A stretch of DNA of 12,746 nucleotides from Planctomycetota bacterium (GTDB lineage: Bacteria > Planctomycetota > Phycisphaerae > WQYP01), in assembly GCA_023489375.1 (NCBI GenBank), contig JAMDCX010000029.1:1-12746 (forward strand), in the 5' to 3' direction. Position numbers and translations under genes: made by a program. How positions within the stretch are numbered: the first letter of the stretch is position 1; every line of letters starts with the position of its first letter. The notes beneath the pieces are model-generated. The model worked only from the letters and a program-made list of their open reading frames with translations, was not told the DNA's origin and did no database searches. This document shows, in pieces, positions 6,878 through 12,746 of the stretch.

Positions 6878-7032
6878 CGGCCATCGGGTGTCGGAACTGT
6901 ACTGGGGGCCACCTGCACAATCGTCTGTCGACCGGGAGTGCTACGTCCCGGAGCCTGATGCTCCGCTAGATACACCAGTCCTAACAGCACCAGCAATCCA
7001 ATGACAATTTCAAGAGGATAATTGGTATCCAT
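6874..7032 (-). CDS. Small single-pass membrane protein, unknown function
   Basis: A 52-codon frame lies between lspA and the sugar dehydrogenase. It begins MDTNYPLE, has one hydrophobic helix at about residues 9-22 (IVIGLLVLLGLVYL), and ends with a hydrophilic tail rich in Pro, Thr, Gly, Arg and Gln. Its TGA shares bases with the ATG of the dehydrogenase (ATGA, 6874-6877). Upstream of its ATG are AGGA four bases away and GAGGGG ten bases away. It follows lspA by 66 bases. The 4-base overlap, the ribosome binding sequence and the coherent helix-plus-tail composition support a real gene. I do not recognise a family. It might be a small membrane anchor or regulator linked to the dehydrogenase; that is conjecture. 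Confidence 0.7.
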   Translation of the reverse strand: MDTNYPLEIVIGLLVLLGLVYLAEHQAPGRSTPGRQTIVQVAPSTVPTPDGR

Positions 7033-7098
7033 AAAATCCTGACCCCTCGACGCTCTGCAGCCTGACCGAATCCACAGGCGAAGCCATGACCTCCATGG

Positions 7099-7692
7099 CT
7101 ACCGGACTTTGGGCGGTGCCGACATCTGGGCGCCCTGCAGGAGCCAGCACACAATAAGCAGCGGCACACCAATACATAACATGGCATCCGCGAGATTAAA
7201 TATCCAAGGCCAATAATGCAACAGGATAAAGTCCCGCACCTGGCCATGGTTAAACGCCCGGTCATAGAGATTCCCCATAGCCCCGGCCAAAATCAGTCCC
7301 AGAGCAGTGTGTATCACCCATTGTTGGCGTTGGGTGTTCATGAAAACATAGACGACAAATCCAATAGCCACTAGACTAATGAGGATAAAAAGCGGAGCCA
7401 AACCCGGTCCGACACCAAACACGGCGCCGGGATTTAAAGTTGTTCGCAGTTGCAGCACATCTGGAATCAAAATGACGCGCCGTGATCCCGGCCCATATCC
7501 CAATTCCGCAAACGCCAGATGCTTGGTCCATAAATCCGCCGTCAGACCACCGCCCGCAATAAGCAAAAAGCGTATCCAAGCCACCGGCGAAGATGCGGCA
7601 ATGGGTAATGGTTTAGCGGCCAGGTTTGATGCGGGGGTAGATTGGACGGTATCCGCCCCCGGACTGGTTATGGAATTTATTGGTTGATTCAT
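7099..7692 (-). CDS. lspA: Lipoprotein signal peptidase (signal peptidase II)
   Basis: An inner-membrane aspartyl protease that removes the signal peptide of diacylglyceryl-modified prolipoproteins. The 197-residue product has four hydrophobic helices (about 38-53, 99-117, 128-142 and 167-186). Family motifs present are DLWTKHLA (53-60), TLNPGAVFG (85-93), GNLYDR with catalytic Asp144, and FNLADA with catalytic Asp169. The first 35 residues are a Ser/Ala/Pro-rich extension not found in the classic 160-residue enzymes. AGGG lies eight bases upstream of the ATG, so this start is credible. It is the first gene of the long minus-strand series, opposite the divergent HNH gene. Confidence 0.94.
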   Translation of the reverse strand: MNQPINSITSPGADTVQSTPASNLAAKPLPIAASSPVAWIRFLLIAGGGLTADLWTKHLAFAELGYGPGSRRVILIPDVLQLRTTLNPGAVFGVGPGLAPLFILISLVAIGFVVYVFMNTQRQQWVIHTALGLILAGAMGNLYDRAFNHGQVRDFILLHYWPWIFNLADAMLCIGVPLLIVCWLLQGAQMSAPPKVR

Positions 7693-7811
7693 AAATGCCG
7701 CCCTGCGACTGCCAAATCGTCCGATACCATAACCGGCCGCTATATTATTTTAATGCTTAAAGCCAATTCGTCCAAGAAAGGGGGAATAATATTCCGAGCA
7801 TCCGCATTGCC

Positions 7812-7839
7812 ATACATTGGTCGAAACACCATAATGTAT
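7812..7839. promoter_or_regulatory. AT-rich inverted repeat, possible operator
   Basis: ATACATT (7812-7818) and AATGTAT (7833-7839) form a perfect 7-bp inverted repeat. Inside it, GGT (7819-7821) can also pair with ACC (7828-7830), leaving a two-base bulge. Its position between divergent genes would suit a regulator-binding site. No protein partner is known, so the role is inferred. Confidence 0.35.
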
Positions 7840-7963
7840 AAATTCTGCAAGACGTATTCGGGTTTCACAGGCCCGTGTCATACAACTTTTTCATGCTCCT
7901 GAACAATTGGCCCTTGAATATATTAGCCCTTAGCATGACAATATAGAGCAAGTTGGGCTGGAA

Positions 7964-8051
7964 CTCCCGCCGTGGTGGTAGCGTTTGGCACCACCGGACG
8001 GGCGGCGGAGGTAAGGTGCGTCGCCTTTTCCGCCGGGATGCCGATGCGGAA
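7964..8051 (+). ncRNA. Triple stem-loop leader upstream of the HNH gene
   Basis: Three stem-loops lie nearly end to end. The first is a branched one: CTCC-c-GCCG (7964-7972) pairs with CGGCGGAG (8003-8010) around GTGGTG (7972-7977) and CACCAC (7989-7994); G7972 can only be used once. The second pairs AAGGTG (8013-8018) with CGCCTT (8022-8027), with one G-U. The third pairs TTCCGC+CGG (8028-8036) with CCG (8041-8043) and GCGGAA (8046-8051), with a two-base bulge. The structure ends 31 bases before the GTG start. It could be a 5' leader with a regulatory fold or a small RNA. I do not recognise a known riboswitch or Rfam family. The pairing is seen; the function is not known. Confidence 0.4.
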
Positions 8052-8082
8052 GAACCAACATTATTGAACTGGAGCGTCTGGC

Positions 8083-8718
8083 GTGGCTGAGGCAAGTACA
8101 TCATCAGGTCTTTCCTGCAATGTACTGGTATTAAACCGGTTGTATATGGCCGTGCGCGTGGTCAATGCACGGCGTGCTTTTGCCTTGCTGTGCAAGAATA
8201 TCGCGGAAGTTATTTCCGTGGAGAATGGGAACTATTTCGCATACAACATTGAATCCTGGACGGAAATATCGCAACTCAAAGCCCAGTTTGAGCGGGAAAC
8301 GCATGATTTTGTCCGTACAGTGCGTTATGAAATCGCGGTGCCCCGCATTATTCGTCTGCTGGGTTATGACCGGCTGCCCCGGCAGGATGTCAAACTGAAC
8401 CGGCGGAACATTTATGCCCGCGATCACGGCGTCTGCCAGTATTGCCGCCGGAAATTTCCCACCAGTGAATTATCGCTGGACCATGTGGTGCCGCGAGCTT
8501 TGGGCGGCAAAACAATCTGGGAAAATCTGGTTTGCGCGTGCGTTTACTGCAACGCCCGAAAAGGCGGCCGCACGCCGCAGCAGGCGGGCATGCAGCTGCT
8601 TAAACCGCCGCTTAAACCGCGGCGTAATCCGGTTATTAACGTCCGCCTGGAATCGGATAAATATGCCACGTGGAAGCACTTTCTCGACCATGCGTACTGG
8701 AGTGTGGAACTAAAGTAG
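8083..8718 (+). CDS. HNH endonuclease family protein (HNH_5-like)
   Basis: A 211-residue protein with an N-terminal domain that opens CNVLVLNRLYMAVRVVNARRAFALL (12-36), typical of stand-alone bacterial HNH proteins. A C-terminal zinc-type HNH fold follows: RRNIYARDHGVCQYC (Cys118, Cys121), SLDHVVPRALGG (Asp133-His134), WENLV (Asn148) and CVYCNARKGGRTPQQAGM (Cys153, Cys156, Asn157, Lys160). All metal and zinc residues are present, so it is probably an active nuclease; its DNA target and cellular role are unknown in this family. The start is a GTG with GGAG eight bases upstream. It leads a plus-strand series, 23 bases before argC. It is far too short and lacks the RuvC parts of IscB/Cas9. Confidence 0.88.
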   Translation: MAEASTSSGLSCNVLVLNRLYMAVRVVNARRAFALLCKNIAEVISVENGNYFAYNIESWTEISQLKAQFERETHDFVRTVRYEIAVPRIIRLLGYDRLPRQDVKLNRRNIYARDHGVCQYCRRKFPTSELSLDHVVPRALGGKTIWENLVCACVYCNARKGGRTPQQAGMQLLKPPLKPRRNPVINVRLESDKYATWKHFLDHAYWSVELK

Positions 8719-8741
8719 GCTTCCGCGTAATTGGAATGACC

Positions 8742-9758
8742 ATGAAAAATATTCGCGTCGCCATTGTCGGCGCTACGGGTTATACATCTCTGGAAACTAT
8801 TCGCTGGCTGCTGAAGCATCCGGCGGCCGGAATTACGTATCTGGCCAGCCGCAAGCAGGAACAACCGATCAGTGAATTATTCCCAGAATTACTGGGCCGC
8901 GTCAGTTTACCCATAGCGCCATTCGATGTGGCCGCCATTAAAAAAGCGGCGGAGGTGGTATTTTTATGTCTGCCGCATGTCGCCGCGATGGAACACGTTC
9001 CACCGCTGCTGGATGCGGGCCTGCGAGTAATTGATTTATCCGCTGATTACCGGATAAAAGATGCGGCCATTTATGAAAAATGGTATAAGCACGCGCACAG
9101 CGATGCCAAAAATCTGGCGACCGCGGTTTATGGCCTGCCGGAATTTTTTACCCCGGCCATTCGCCAGGCGCGGTTGGTCGGCAATCCGGGTTGTTATCCC
9201 ACTGCGGGGATTTTGGGCATTGCGCCGCTGCTGCGGGAGGAACTGGTGGAACCGACGGATATTATTATCAACGCCGCCTCCGGTATTTCCGGCGCGGGCC
9301 GCACGCCGTCGCCGCAGCACCATTTTCCGGAGCGGAACGAAAATTTCGAACCGTATGGCATCGGCACGCACCGCCATGCGCCGGAAATTCAGCAGACACT
9401 GGAAACCCTTTCCGGTCAGCCGGTGGACATGCTTTTTGTCCCGCACCTGATTCCCATGGATCGCGGCATTCTGGAGACCATTTACCTCAAGCCCAGAAAG
9501 GGCGTAACGCTCGATGATGCCACGCAGGCCATGGAGCAGGCGTATAACGGCAAGCCGTTCGTGCGCCTTCGTCGGCATAATCTGCCGGGCACAAAATATG
9601 TGGCCAATACCAACTTTGCCGACATTGCCGTGAAATTTTCCAATGGCCGCCTGGTGGTGATCGTGGCGATTGACAATATGGTCAAAGGCGCCGCGGGGCA
9701 GGCGATTGAAAATATGAATCTTATGTTCGGTTTGGATGAAACCGCCGGCCTGCTGTAA
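8742..9758 (+). CDS. argC: N-acetyl-gamma-glutamyl-phosphate reductase
   Basis: Reduces N-acetylglutamyl phosphate to the semialdehyde with NADPH, step three of arginine synthesis. The 338-residue product has VAIVGATGY (6-14) for NADP, LCLPHVAAM (75-83) and VIDLSADYR (96-104). VGNPGCYPT (147-154) carries the catalytic Cys151, SGISGAGR (180-187) follows, and HLIPMDRGI (235-243) includes the second active-site region. The segment after GATGY reads TSLETIR, where many ArgCs have TGAEL. An ATG two codons upstream (8736) is also possible. The ATG at 8742 is favoured because GGA at 8733-8735 is six bases before it. A longer frame from 8670 would overlap the HNH gene and is not supported. No other arg gene is next to it. 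Confidence 0.94.
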   Translation: MKNIRVAIVGATGYTSLETIRWLLKHPAAGITYLASRKQEQPISELFPELLGRVSLPIAPFDVAAIKKAAEVVFLCLPHVAAMEHVPPLLDAGLRVIDLSADYRIKDAAIYEKWYKHAHSDAKNLATAVYGLPEFFTPAIRQARLVGNPGCYPTAGILGIAPLLREELVEPTDIIINAASGISGAGRTPSPQHHFPERNENFEPYGIGTHRHAPEIQQTLETLSGQPVDMLFVPHLIPMDRGILETIYLKPRKGVTLDDATQAMEQAYNGKPFVRLRRHNLPGTKYVANTNFADIAVKFSNGRLVVIVAIDNMVKGAAGQAIENMNLMFGLDETAGLL

Positions 9759-9804
9759 AAGCCGGTTCAAGCAACCTTGAAAGCCCCTGACAGGTACTGG
9801 ATTC

Positions 9805-10185
9805 ATGGATAAAAAATCTCCCAGCTTTGAAGTAGACCTCGTCAAAGAATTTCGTTTTGAAGCCGCCCATCGCCTGCCGCATGTGCCGCCGGAACACAAG
9901 TGCGCCCGTTTGCACGGACATTCGTTTCGCGTGGAACTGCTGGTAAGAGGGCCGGTTAATCCGGAAACCGGGTGGCTTGTGGACTTTGCGGAACTGCGGA
10001 GAGCATTTGCGCCACTGCGCGAACAGTTGGATCACCACTGCCTCAATGACATTCCCGGTCTTGAGAACCCCACGAGTGAACATCTGGCGCGTTGGATATG
10101 GGTTCATTTAAAGGACCGCCTACCGCAGTTGGCCCAGATTACCATCCATGAAAGCGATACCAGCCGGTGTATTTATCGCGGGTGA
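9805..10185 (+). CDS. queD: 6-carboxytetrahydropterin synthase-type enzyme (QueD / PTPS family)
   Basis: A T-fold zinc enzyme. QueD makes 6-carboxytetrahydropterin from dihydroneopterin triphosphate for queuosine and other 7-deazaguanines; family relatives make 6-pyruvoyltetrahydropterin. The 126-residue product has the zinc histidines His22 (FEAAHRL), His37 and His39 (RLHGHSF). The nucleophile Cys33 (KCARLHGH), VDF (59-61), the Asp76-His77 pair (LDHHCLND), NPTSEHLA (88-95) and the substrate-anchoring Glu116 (ESDTSRCIYRG) are also present. Cys33 four residues before His37 and the short length favour QueD over eukaryotic-type PTPS. It follows argC by 46 bases. No queC, queE or queF is in view, so the pathway is inferred from the family. 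Confidence 0.88.
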   Translation: MDKKSPSFEVDLVKEFRFEAAHRLPHVPPEHKCARLHGHSFRVELLVRGPVNPETGWLVDFAELRRAFAPLREQLDHHCLNDIPGLENPTSEHLARWIWVHLKDRLPQLAQITIHESDTSRCIYRG

Positions 10186-10193
10186 ATCGGTCG

Positions 10194-10214
10194 CTTGGCG
10201 GAAATCACGCCAAG
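10194..10214. repeat. 7-bp stem-loop just after queD
   Basis: CTTGGCG (10194-10200) and CGCCAAG (10208-10214) form a perfect stem with a seven-base loop, nine bases after the queD stop. The following bases on the plus strand (GACTAAAATAATT) lack a T-run, so it is not a typical intrinsic terminator. It may stabilise or separate the queD and pdhA messages. Confidence 0.4.
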
Positions 10215-10285
10215 GACTAAAATAATTATCCGGATGGCTGATGGCTGCCGGCAGCGGATCACTCCTCTGGCGCGGCCATGCGGTT

Positions 10286-10325
10286 GGAGGTGTATTATTG
10301 AATCGCGGCTGACCGGTTTTCCGGT
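10286..10325 (+). promoter_or_regulatory. pdhA leader: strong SD, 4-codon frame and hairpin touching the start codon
   Basis: GGAGG (10286-10290) is followed seven bases later by a TTG frame of four sense codons (TTG AAT CGC GGC TGA, 10298-10312). A perfect 5-bp, four-base-loop hairpin (ACCGG TTTT CCGGT, 10312-10325) then abuts the pdhA ATG at 10326. The ATG itself has no good ribosome binding sequence. This may be a coupled mini-ORF, or the true pdhA start may lie a little downstream. Confidence 0.3.
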
Positions 10326-11393
10326 ATGCCTGGCGCGGAGGGTTGGTTTTTGGCCTTGAATGAAAATGGTGCAGCAGTGACGACTTTGCTTGAGCCGCAA
10401 CAAAAAATTGATCCTTCCTCTTCGCAAATGATGGATTGGTATCGGCAAATGGTGCTGATCCGCGCCTTTGAATTGCGTTGCGCGCAATCCTATCAACAGC
10501 AGAAAGTCGGGGGTTTCTGTCACTTATATGTCGGCCAGGAAGCGGTGGCGGTAGGCAGTATTGCGGCGGTGCGCCCATCGGATTATGTCATTACCGCCTA
10601 CCGTGATCATGGCCACGCCATTGCGCGGGGCATGGATATTCATTTGCTGTTTGCGGAACTCTATGGCAAAAAGACCGGCTGTTCGCACGGTAAGGGCGGG
10701 TCTATGCACTTTTTTGACCGGGAGAAAAATTTCTTCGGCGGCCATGCCATTGTCGGCGCGCATATTCCGCTGGCCACCGGGCTGGGTTGGGCGGTCAAAT
10801 ACCGCAAGGAAGATCGGGTGGTGCTGTGTTATTTTGGTGATGGGGCCATGAATCAAGGCTCTTTCCATGAAGCCATGAATTTGGCTGGTCTGTTCAAACT
10901 ACCCATTATTTTTATGGTGGAAAACAATGGTTACGGCATGGGCACGCAGTTGGACCGGGCTTCCGCGGTAACCGATTTGAAACTCCGCACCGGCGATGGA
11001 TACGGTATTCCAGGCAAGGATGTCGATGGCATGGATTGCGTGGCGATGTATCGCATGTTGCTGGCCGCCGCGGACTATTGCCGCAAGGGCCATGGGGCCA
11101 TTTTCCTGGATGTAAAAACATACCGTTATCGCGGCCACAGTACTTCAGACCCGCAGAAGTACCGCACCAAAGAGGAAGTAGCGCGGTATCAGGAACACGA
11201 CCCTATTGGCCGGTTGGAAAAACAACTCAAAGACCTGCACGTTCTTGATGACCAGAAGGTCGCCCAGATCAGCAATGAAATTCATGCCCAGGTGGAGGCG
11301 GCCAGTGACAAGGCCGATGCGGATCCCTATCCGGATAACCAGGAAGTCTGGTCCGATATTTATGCCAATGCCTACGGCCCGTATCAAGCCTGA
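10326..11393 (+). CDS. pdhA: Pyruvate dehydrogenase E1 component, alpha subunit
   Basis: Half of the thiamine-diphosphate E1 that decarboxylates pyruvate and acetylates the lipoyl arm of E2. The 355-residue product has GFCHLYVGQEAV (63-74), YRDHGH (92-97), and HGKGGSMHFF (121-130). The TPP/Mg motif is GDGAMNQGSFHEAMNLA (171-187), followed by ENNGYGMGT (199-207). YRYRGHSTSDPQKYRTKEE (266-284) is the segment of the phosphorylation-loop region in eukaryotic homologues. The start is uncertain. The ATG at 10326 lacks a Shine-Dalgarno sequence, and an in-frame TGA at 10299 rules out earlier starts. A TTG at 10356 (GGAGGG 13 bases upstream) or a GTG at 10377 are alternatives that lose only unconserved residues. 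The specific 2-oxoacid (pyruvate versus branched-chain or acetoin) is inferred from overall motifs. pdhB follows by 70 bases. Confidence 0.93.
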   Translation: MPGAEGWFLALNENGAAVTTLLEPQQKIDPSSSQMMDWYRQMVLIRAFELRCAQSYQQQKVGGFCHLYVGQEAVAVGSIAAVRPSDYVITAYRDHGHAIARGMDIHLLFAELYGKKTGCSHGKGGSMHFFDREKNFFGGHAIVGAHIPLATGLGWAVKYRKEDRVVLCYFGDGAMNQGSFHEAMNLAGLFKLPIIFMVENNGYGMGTQLDRASAVTDLKLRTGDGYGIPGKDVDGMDCVAMYRMLLAAADYCRKGHGAIFLDVKTYRYRGHSTSDPQKYRTKEEVARYQEHDPIGRLEKQLKDLHVLDDQKVAQISNEIHAQVEAASDKADADPYPDNQEVWSDIYANAYGPYQA

Positions 11394-11463
11394 TGGGGTA
11401 AGATCCGGCATATCGCCGTGGTGTCGGTTGCCGGTAAGAATGTAAATCTAAGGAATTGAACTT

Positions 11464-12450
11464 ATGCCCGAAATTCAAATGCGTGAAGCGCTAAATCAGG
11501 CCATGTGCGAGGAAATGCTGCGTGATCCGGAAGTATTTCTTATTGGGGAGGAAGTGGCTGAATATGATGGGGCGTATAAAGTGTCGCAGGGAATGCTGGC
11601 CCAATTCGGCCCCATGCGCGTGGTCGATGCACCGATTTCCGAATGCGGATTCGCCGGTCTGGGCATCGGGGCGGCCATGGTCGGTATGCGGCCAATTATT
11701 GAATTTATGAATTTTTCCTTCTCCCTGGTTGCTTTTGATCAGGTGGTCAATAATGCTCCAAAAATCCGGCACATGTCCGGCGGTCAATTCAAAATTCCCA
11801 TTGTGTTTCGTGGTATTTCCGGGCCGGGCCAACAGCTGGCGGCCACCCATTCCTGGACTGTCGATACACTTTATACCCACATTCCCGGACTGAAAGTTGT
11901 TTGTCCCACGACCGCCTATGACGCCAAAGGGTTGCTGAAAACCGCCATCCGTGATGATGATCCGGTAATCTTTCTGGAAAATGAATCCATGTATGGATTG
12001 CGCGGCGAAGTGCCGGAAGATGAGTATCTGCTGCCTTTTGGAAAAGCCGATATCAAGAGGGAGGGCACCGATTGCACCGTGGTGGCCTGGGGGCACAGCT
12101 GCCTGACGGCCCTGGCGGCGGCGGAAAAACTCAACCTGGAGCACGGCATAAGTGTGGAGGTTGTGGATTTACGCACGTTGCGCCCCCTGGATATGCCCGC
12201 CATTATCGCTTCAGTAAAAAAGACCGGCTATTGCATTACCGTGGAAGAGGGCTATCCGCAGTGTGGTGTGGGTGCGGAAATCACCGCGCAGTTGCAGGAA
12301 AGTTGTTTTGGTGATCTGGACAATGCCATCATTCGCGTGGCCGCTCTGGATGTGCCCATACCCTACAGTAAACCGCTGTTGCGTCAGGTTATTCCGGACG
12401 TTACGCGCGTAGTCGATGCCATTAAAAAAGCTATTTATTTTCAAGGGTAA
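11464..12450 (+). CDS. pdhB: Pyruvate dehydrogenase E1 component, beta subunit
   Basis: Partner of PdhA in the alpha2-beta2 E1. The 328-residue product starts MPEIQMREALNQAM and has GEEVAEYDGAYKVSQGM (28-44). DAPISECGFAGLGIGAAM (55-72) carries the TPP-activating Glu60, and QLAATHSWTVDTLYTHIPGLKVVCP (124-148) contains the conserved His129. FLENE (170-174), VVDLRTLRPLD in the C-terminal transketolase domain, and IPYSKPLLRQVIPDV near the end complete it. AAGGA lies nine bases before the ATG. Length and motifs are those of bacterial PdhB. The usual next genes, E2 (pdhC) and E3 (lpd), are not found in the remaining 296 bases. Confidence 0.95.
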   Translation: MPEIQMREALNQAMCEEMLRDPEVFLIGEEVAEYDGAYKVSQGMLAQFGPMRVVDAPISECGFAGLGIGAAMVGMRPIIEFMNFSFSLVAFDQVVNNAPKIRHMSGGQFKIPIVFRGISGPGQQLAATHSWTVDTLYTHIPGLKVVCPTTAYDAKGLLKTAIRDDDPVIFLENESMYGLRGEVPEDEYLLPFGKADIKREGTDCTVVAWGHSCLTALAAAEKLNLEHGISVEVVDLRTLRPLDMPAIIASVKKTGYCITVEEGYPQCGVGAEITAQLQESCFGDLDNAIIRVAALDVPIPYSKPLLRQVIPDVTRVVDAIKKAIYFQG

Positions 12451-12746
12451 TAATTGTCCAACCGCAGTGCGCCGACCGATCTGCGTGCTATCGCACCGGC
12501 CGGACAATGCGGGGTAACCGTACACGAAGGGGCTACTGGGCAAGCTGGAAGCCTGCACGACTAGTGCTCTGTCACGCCTACAAATTAGGGTTGACGGAGG
12601 GCCAGGAGGTTGTGGGCGCAAAGCGAGGAGGAAAGTGTATTGGAATATACATTGACGACGAGCGCCAAAGCTCACGGCCTCCTGGCCCCCGCCCAGCGGG
12701 GTTGGCGGCCAACGCCCCATCTGCGGCGTCGCCGCGGTTCAAAGGG
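12451..12746. other. Gene-free, hairpin-rich region after pdhB
   Basis: No credible gene follows pdhB to the window edge. A long open frame reaching from 12720 back into pdhB on the minus strand is an antisense shadow. ATTGTCC (12453-12459) pairs with GGACAAT (12502-12508), and GTGCG (12467-12471) with CGCAC (12492-12496), without a T-run; they may be a weak 3' end of the pdhB message. From 12540 onward five more hairpins follow in series, listed separately. Composition and the density of palindromes differ from the neighbouring genes. Confidence 0.55.
12540..12735 (+). repeat. Cluster of five hairpins; candidate dispersed structured repeat, mobile-element end or ncRNA
   Basis: In order: GCAAGCT-GGA-AGCCTGC (12540-12556, one mismatch); GTCA..CCTA-CAAAT-TAGG..TGAC (12571-12595); and a large one. 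In the large one, GGGCCAGGAGG (12599-12609) pairs perfectly with CCTCCTGGCCC (12678-12688). It extends eight more pairs (12610-12617 with 12670-12677), three of them G-U, with an apical TGTAT/ATACA stem (12636-12640, 12647-12651). Then come GGGGTTGG with CCAA-cg-CCCC (12698-12718) and GCGGC-GTC-GCCGC (12723-12735). G-U pairs suit folding as plus-strand RNA. The tract TAGTGCTCTGTCA (12562-12574) could be an insertion-sequence end, but no transposase is visible. Confidence 0.5.

Larger units (their letters stand above)
7693..8082. other. Divergent intergenic region between lspA and the HNH gene
   Basis: About 390 bases without a convincing gene. It must hold the promoter for the minus-strand series starting at lspA and that of the HNH-argC-queD series. 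I found no clean -35/-10 pair that I would defend. The region is AT-rich near lspA and in the middle (7740-7950) and turns GC-rich and strongly structured from 7960 to 8055. Two structures are listed separately: an inverted repeat at 7812-7839 and a triple stem-loop at 7964-8051. Open frames here lack ribosome binding sites and resemble no protein I know. Confidence 0.6.

Noticed and set aside
7642..7902. 86-codon plus-strand frame overlapping the lspA 5' end
   Set aside because: Largely antisense to lspA and intergenic sequence, with no motif and no ribosome binding site.
7865..8104. 79-codon minus-strand frame upstream of the HNH gene
   Set aside because: It reads the antisense of the stem-loop region; its Arg/Pro-rich composition reflects the palindromes.
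7964..8718. HEARO / IscB omega-RNA system
   Set aside because: The structured leader plus HNH suggested it, but the protein is only 211 residues, lacks RuvC segments and a bridge helix, and belongs to a different HNH family.
8670..8741. argC start at 8670
   Set aside because: It would overlap the HNH gene by 49 bases and adds residues with no family counterpart.
9766..9781. Hairpin TTCAAG-CAAC-CTTGAA after argC as terminator
   Set aside because: Stem is short and AT-rich, no T-run follows, and queD starts 24 bases later.
12211..12720. 169-codon minus-strand frame over the pdhB end and downstream region
   Set aside because: Antisense to pdhB and to the hairpin cluster; Pro/Arg-rich translation typical of repeat-derived false genes.

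Overview
The window looks like a piece of a bacterial chromosome of moderate GC content, probably from the Planctomycetota (Phycisphaerae-like) or a close relative. This placement is inferred from gene order (yicC-gmk-rpoZ-coaC as one run), from a coaC that stands alone without a fused coaB domain, from a short planctomycete-type omega subunit, and from an HNH_5-type protein. No rRNA or other phylogenetic marker is present to confirm it. No tRNA, rRNA, CRISPR array or phage gene was seen.

The left and centre (459-7692) hold ten genes, all on the minus strand. In transcription order they are lspA, a previously unlisted 52-codon single-membrane-helix protein, a UDP-sugar dehydrogenase, DAHP synthase (aroF), triosephosphate isomerase (tpiA), secG, yicC, guanylate kinase (gmk), rpoZ and coaC. 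Spacings run from a 4-base ATGA overlap to about 110 bases. tpiA-secG and yicC-gmk-rpoZ-coaC look like co-transcribed housekeeping sets for glycolysis, protein export, GTP supply and RNA handling, RNA polymerase assembly and coenzyme A synthesis. A 10-bp inverted repeat between aroF and tpiA ends in a T-run on the opposite (plus) strand.

The right half (8083-12450) is divergent, on the plus strand: an HNH endonuclease-family protein, argC (arginine biosynthesis), queD (queuosine/pterin-type enzyme), and the two E1 subunits of pyruvate dehydrogenase, pdhA and pdhB. The E2 and E3 genes do not follow inside the window.

Three stretches carry no convincing gene. Positions 1-458 hold GC-rich hairpins and a 175-bp element with a perfect 21-bp inverted repeat, flanked by a 6-bp direct repeat (MITE-like). 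Positions 7693-8082 are the divergent intergenic region, with one AT-rich inverted repeat and three back-to-back stem-loops just before the HNH gene. Positions 12451-12746 hold a dense series of hairpins, including a 19-bp stem with three G-U wobbles on the plus strand, which looks like a dispersed structured repeat, a mobile-element end, or a non-coding RNA cut by the window edge.

Most of the window is ordinary core metabolism. The unexplained parts are the small membrane ORF and the three structured non-coding regions. No defence or other multi-gene novel system is visible.
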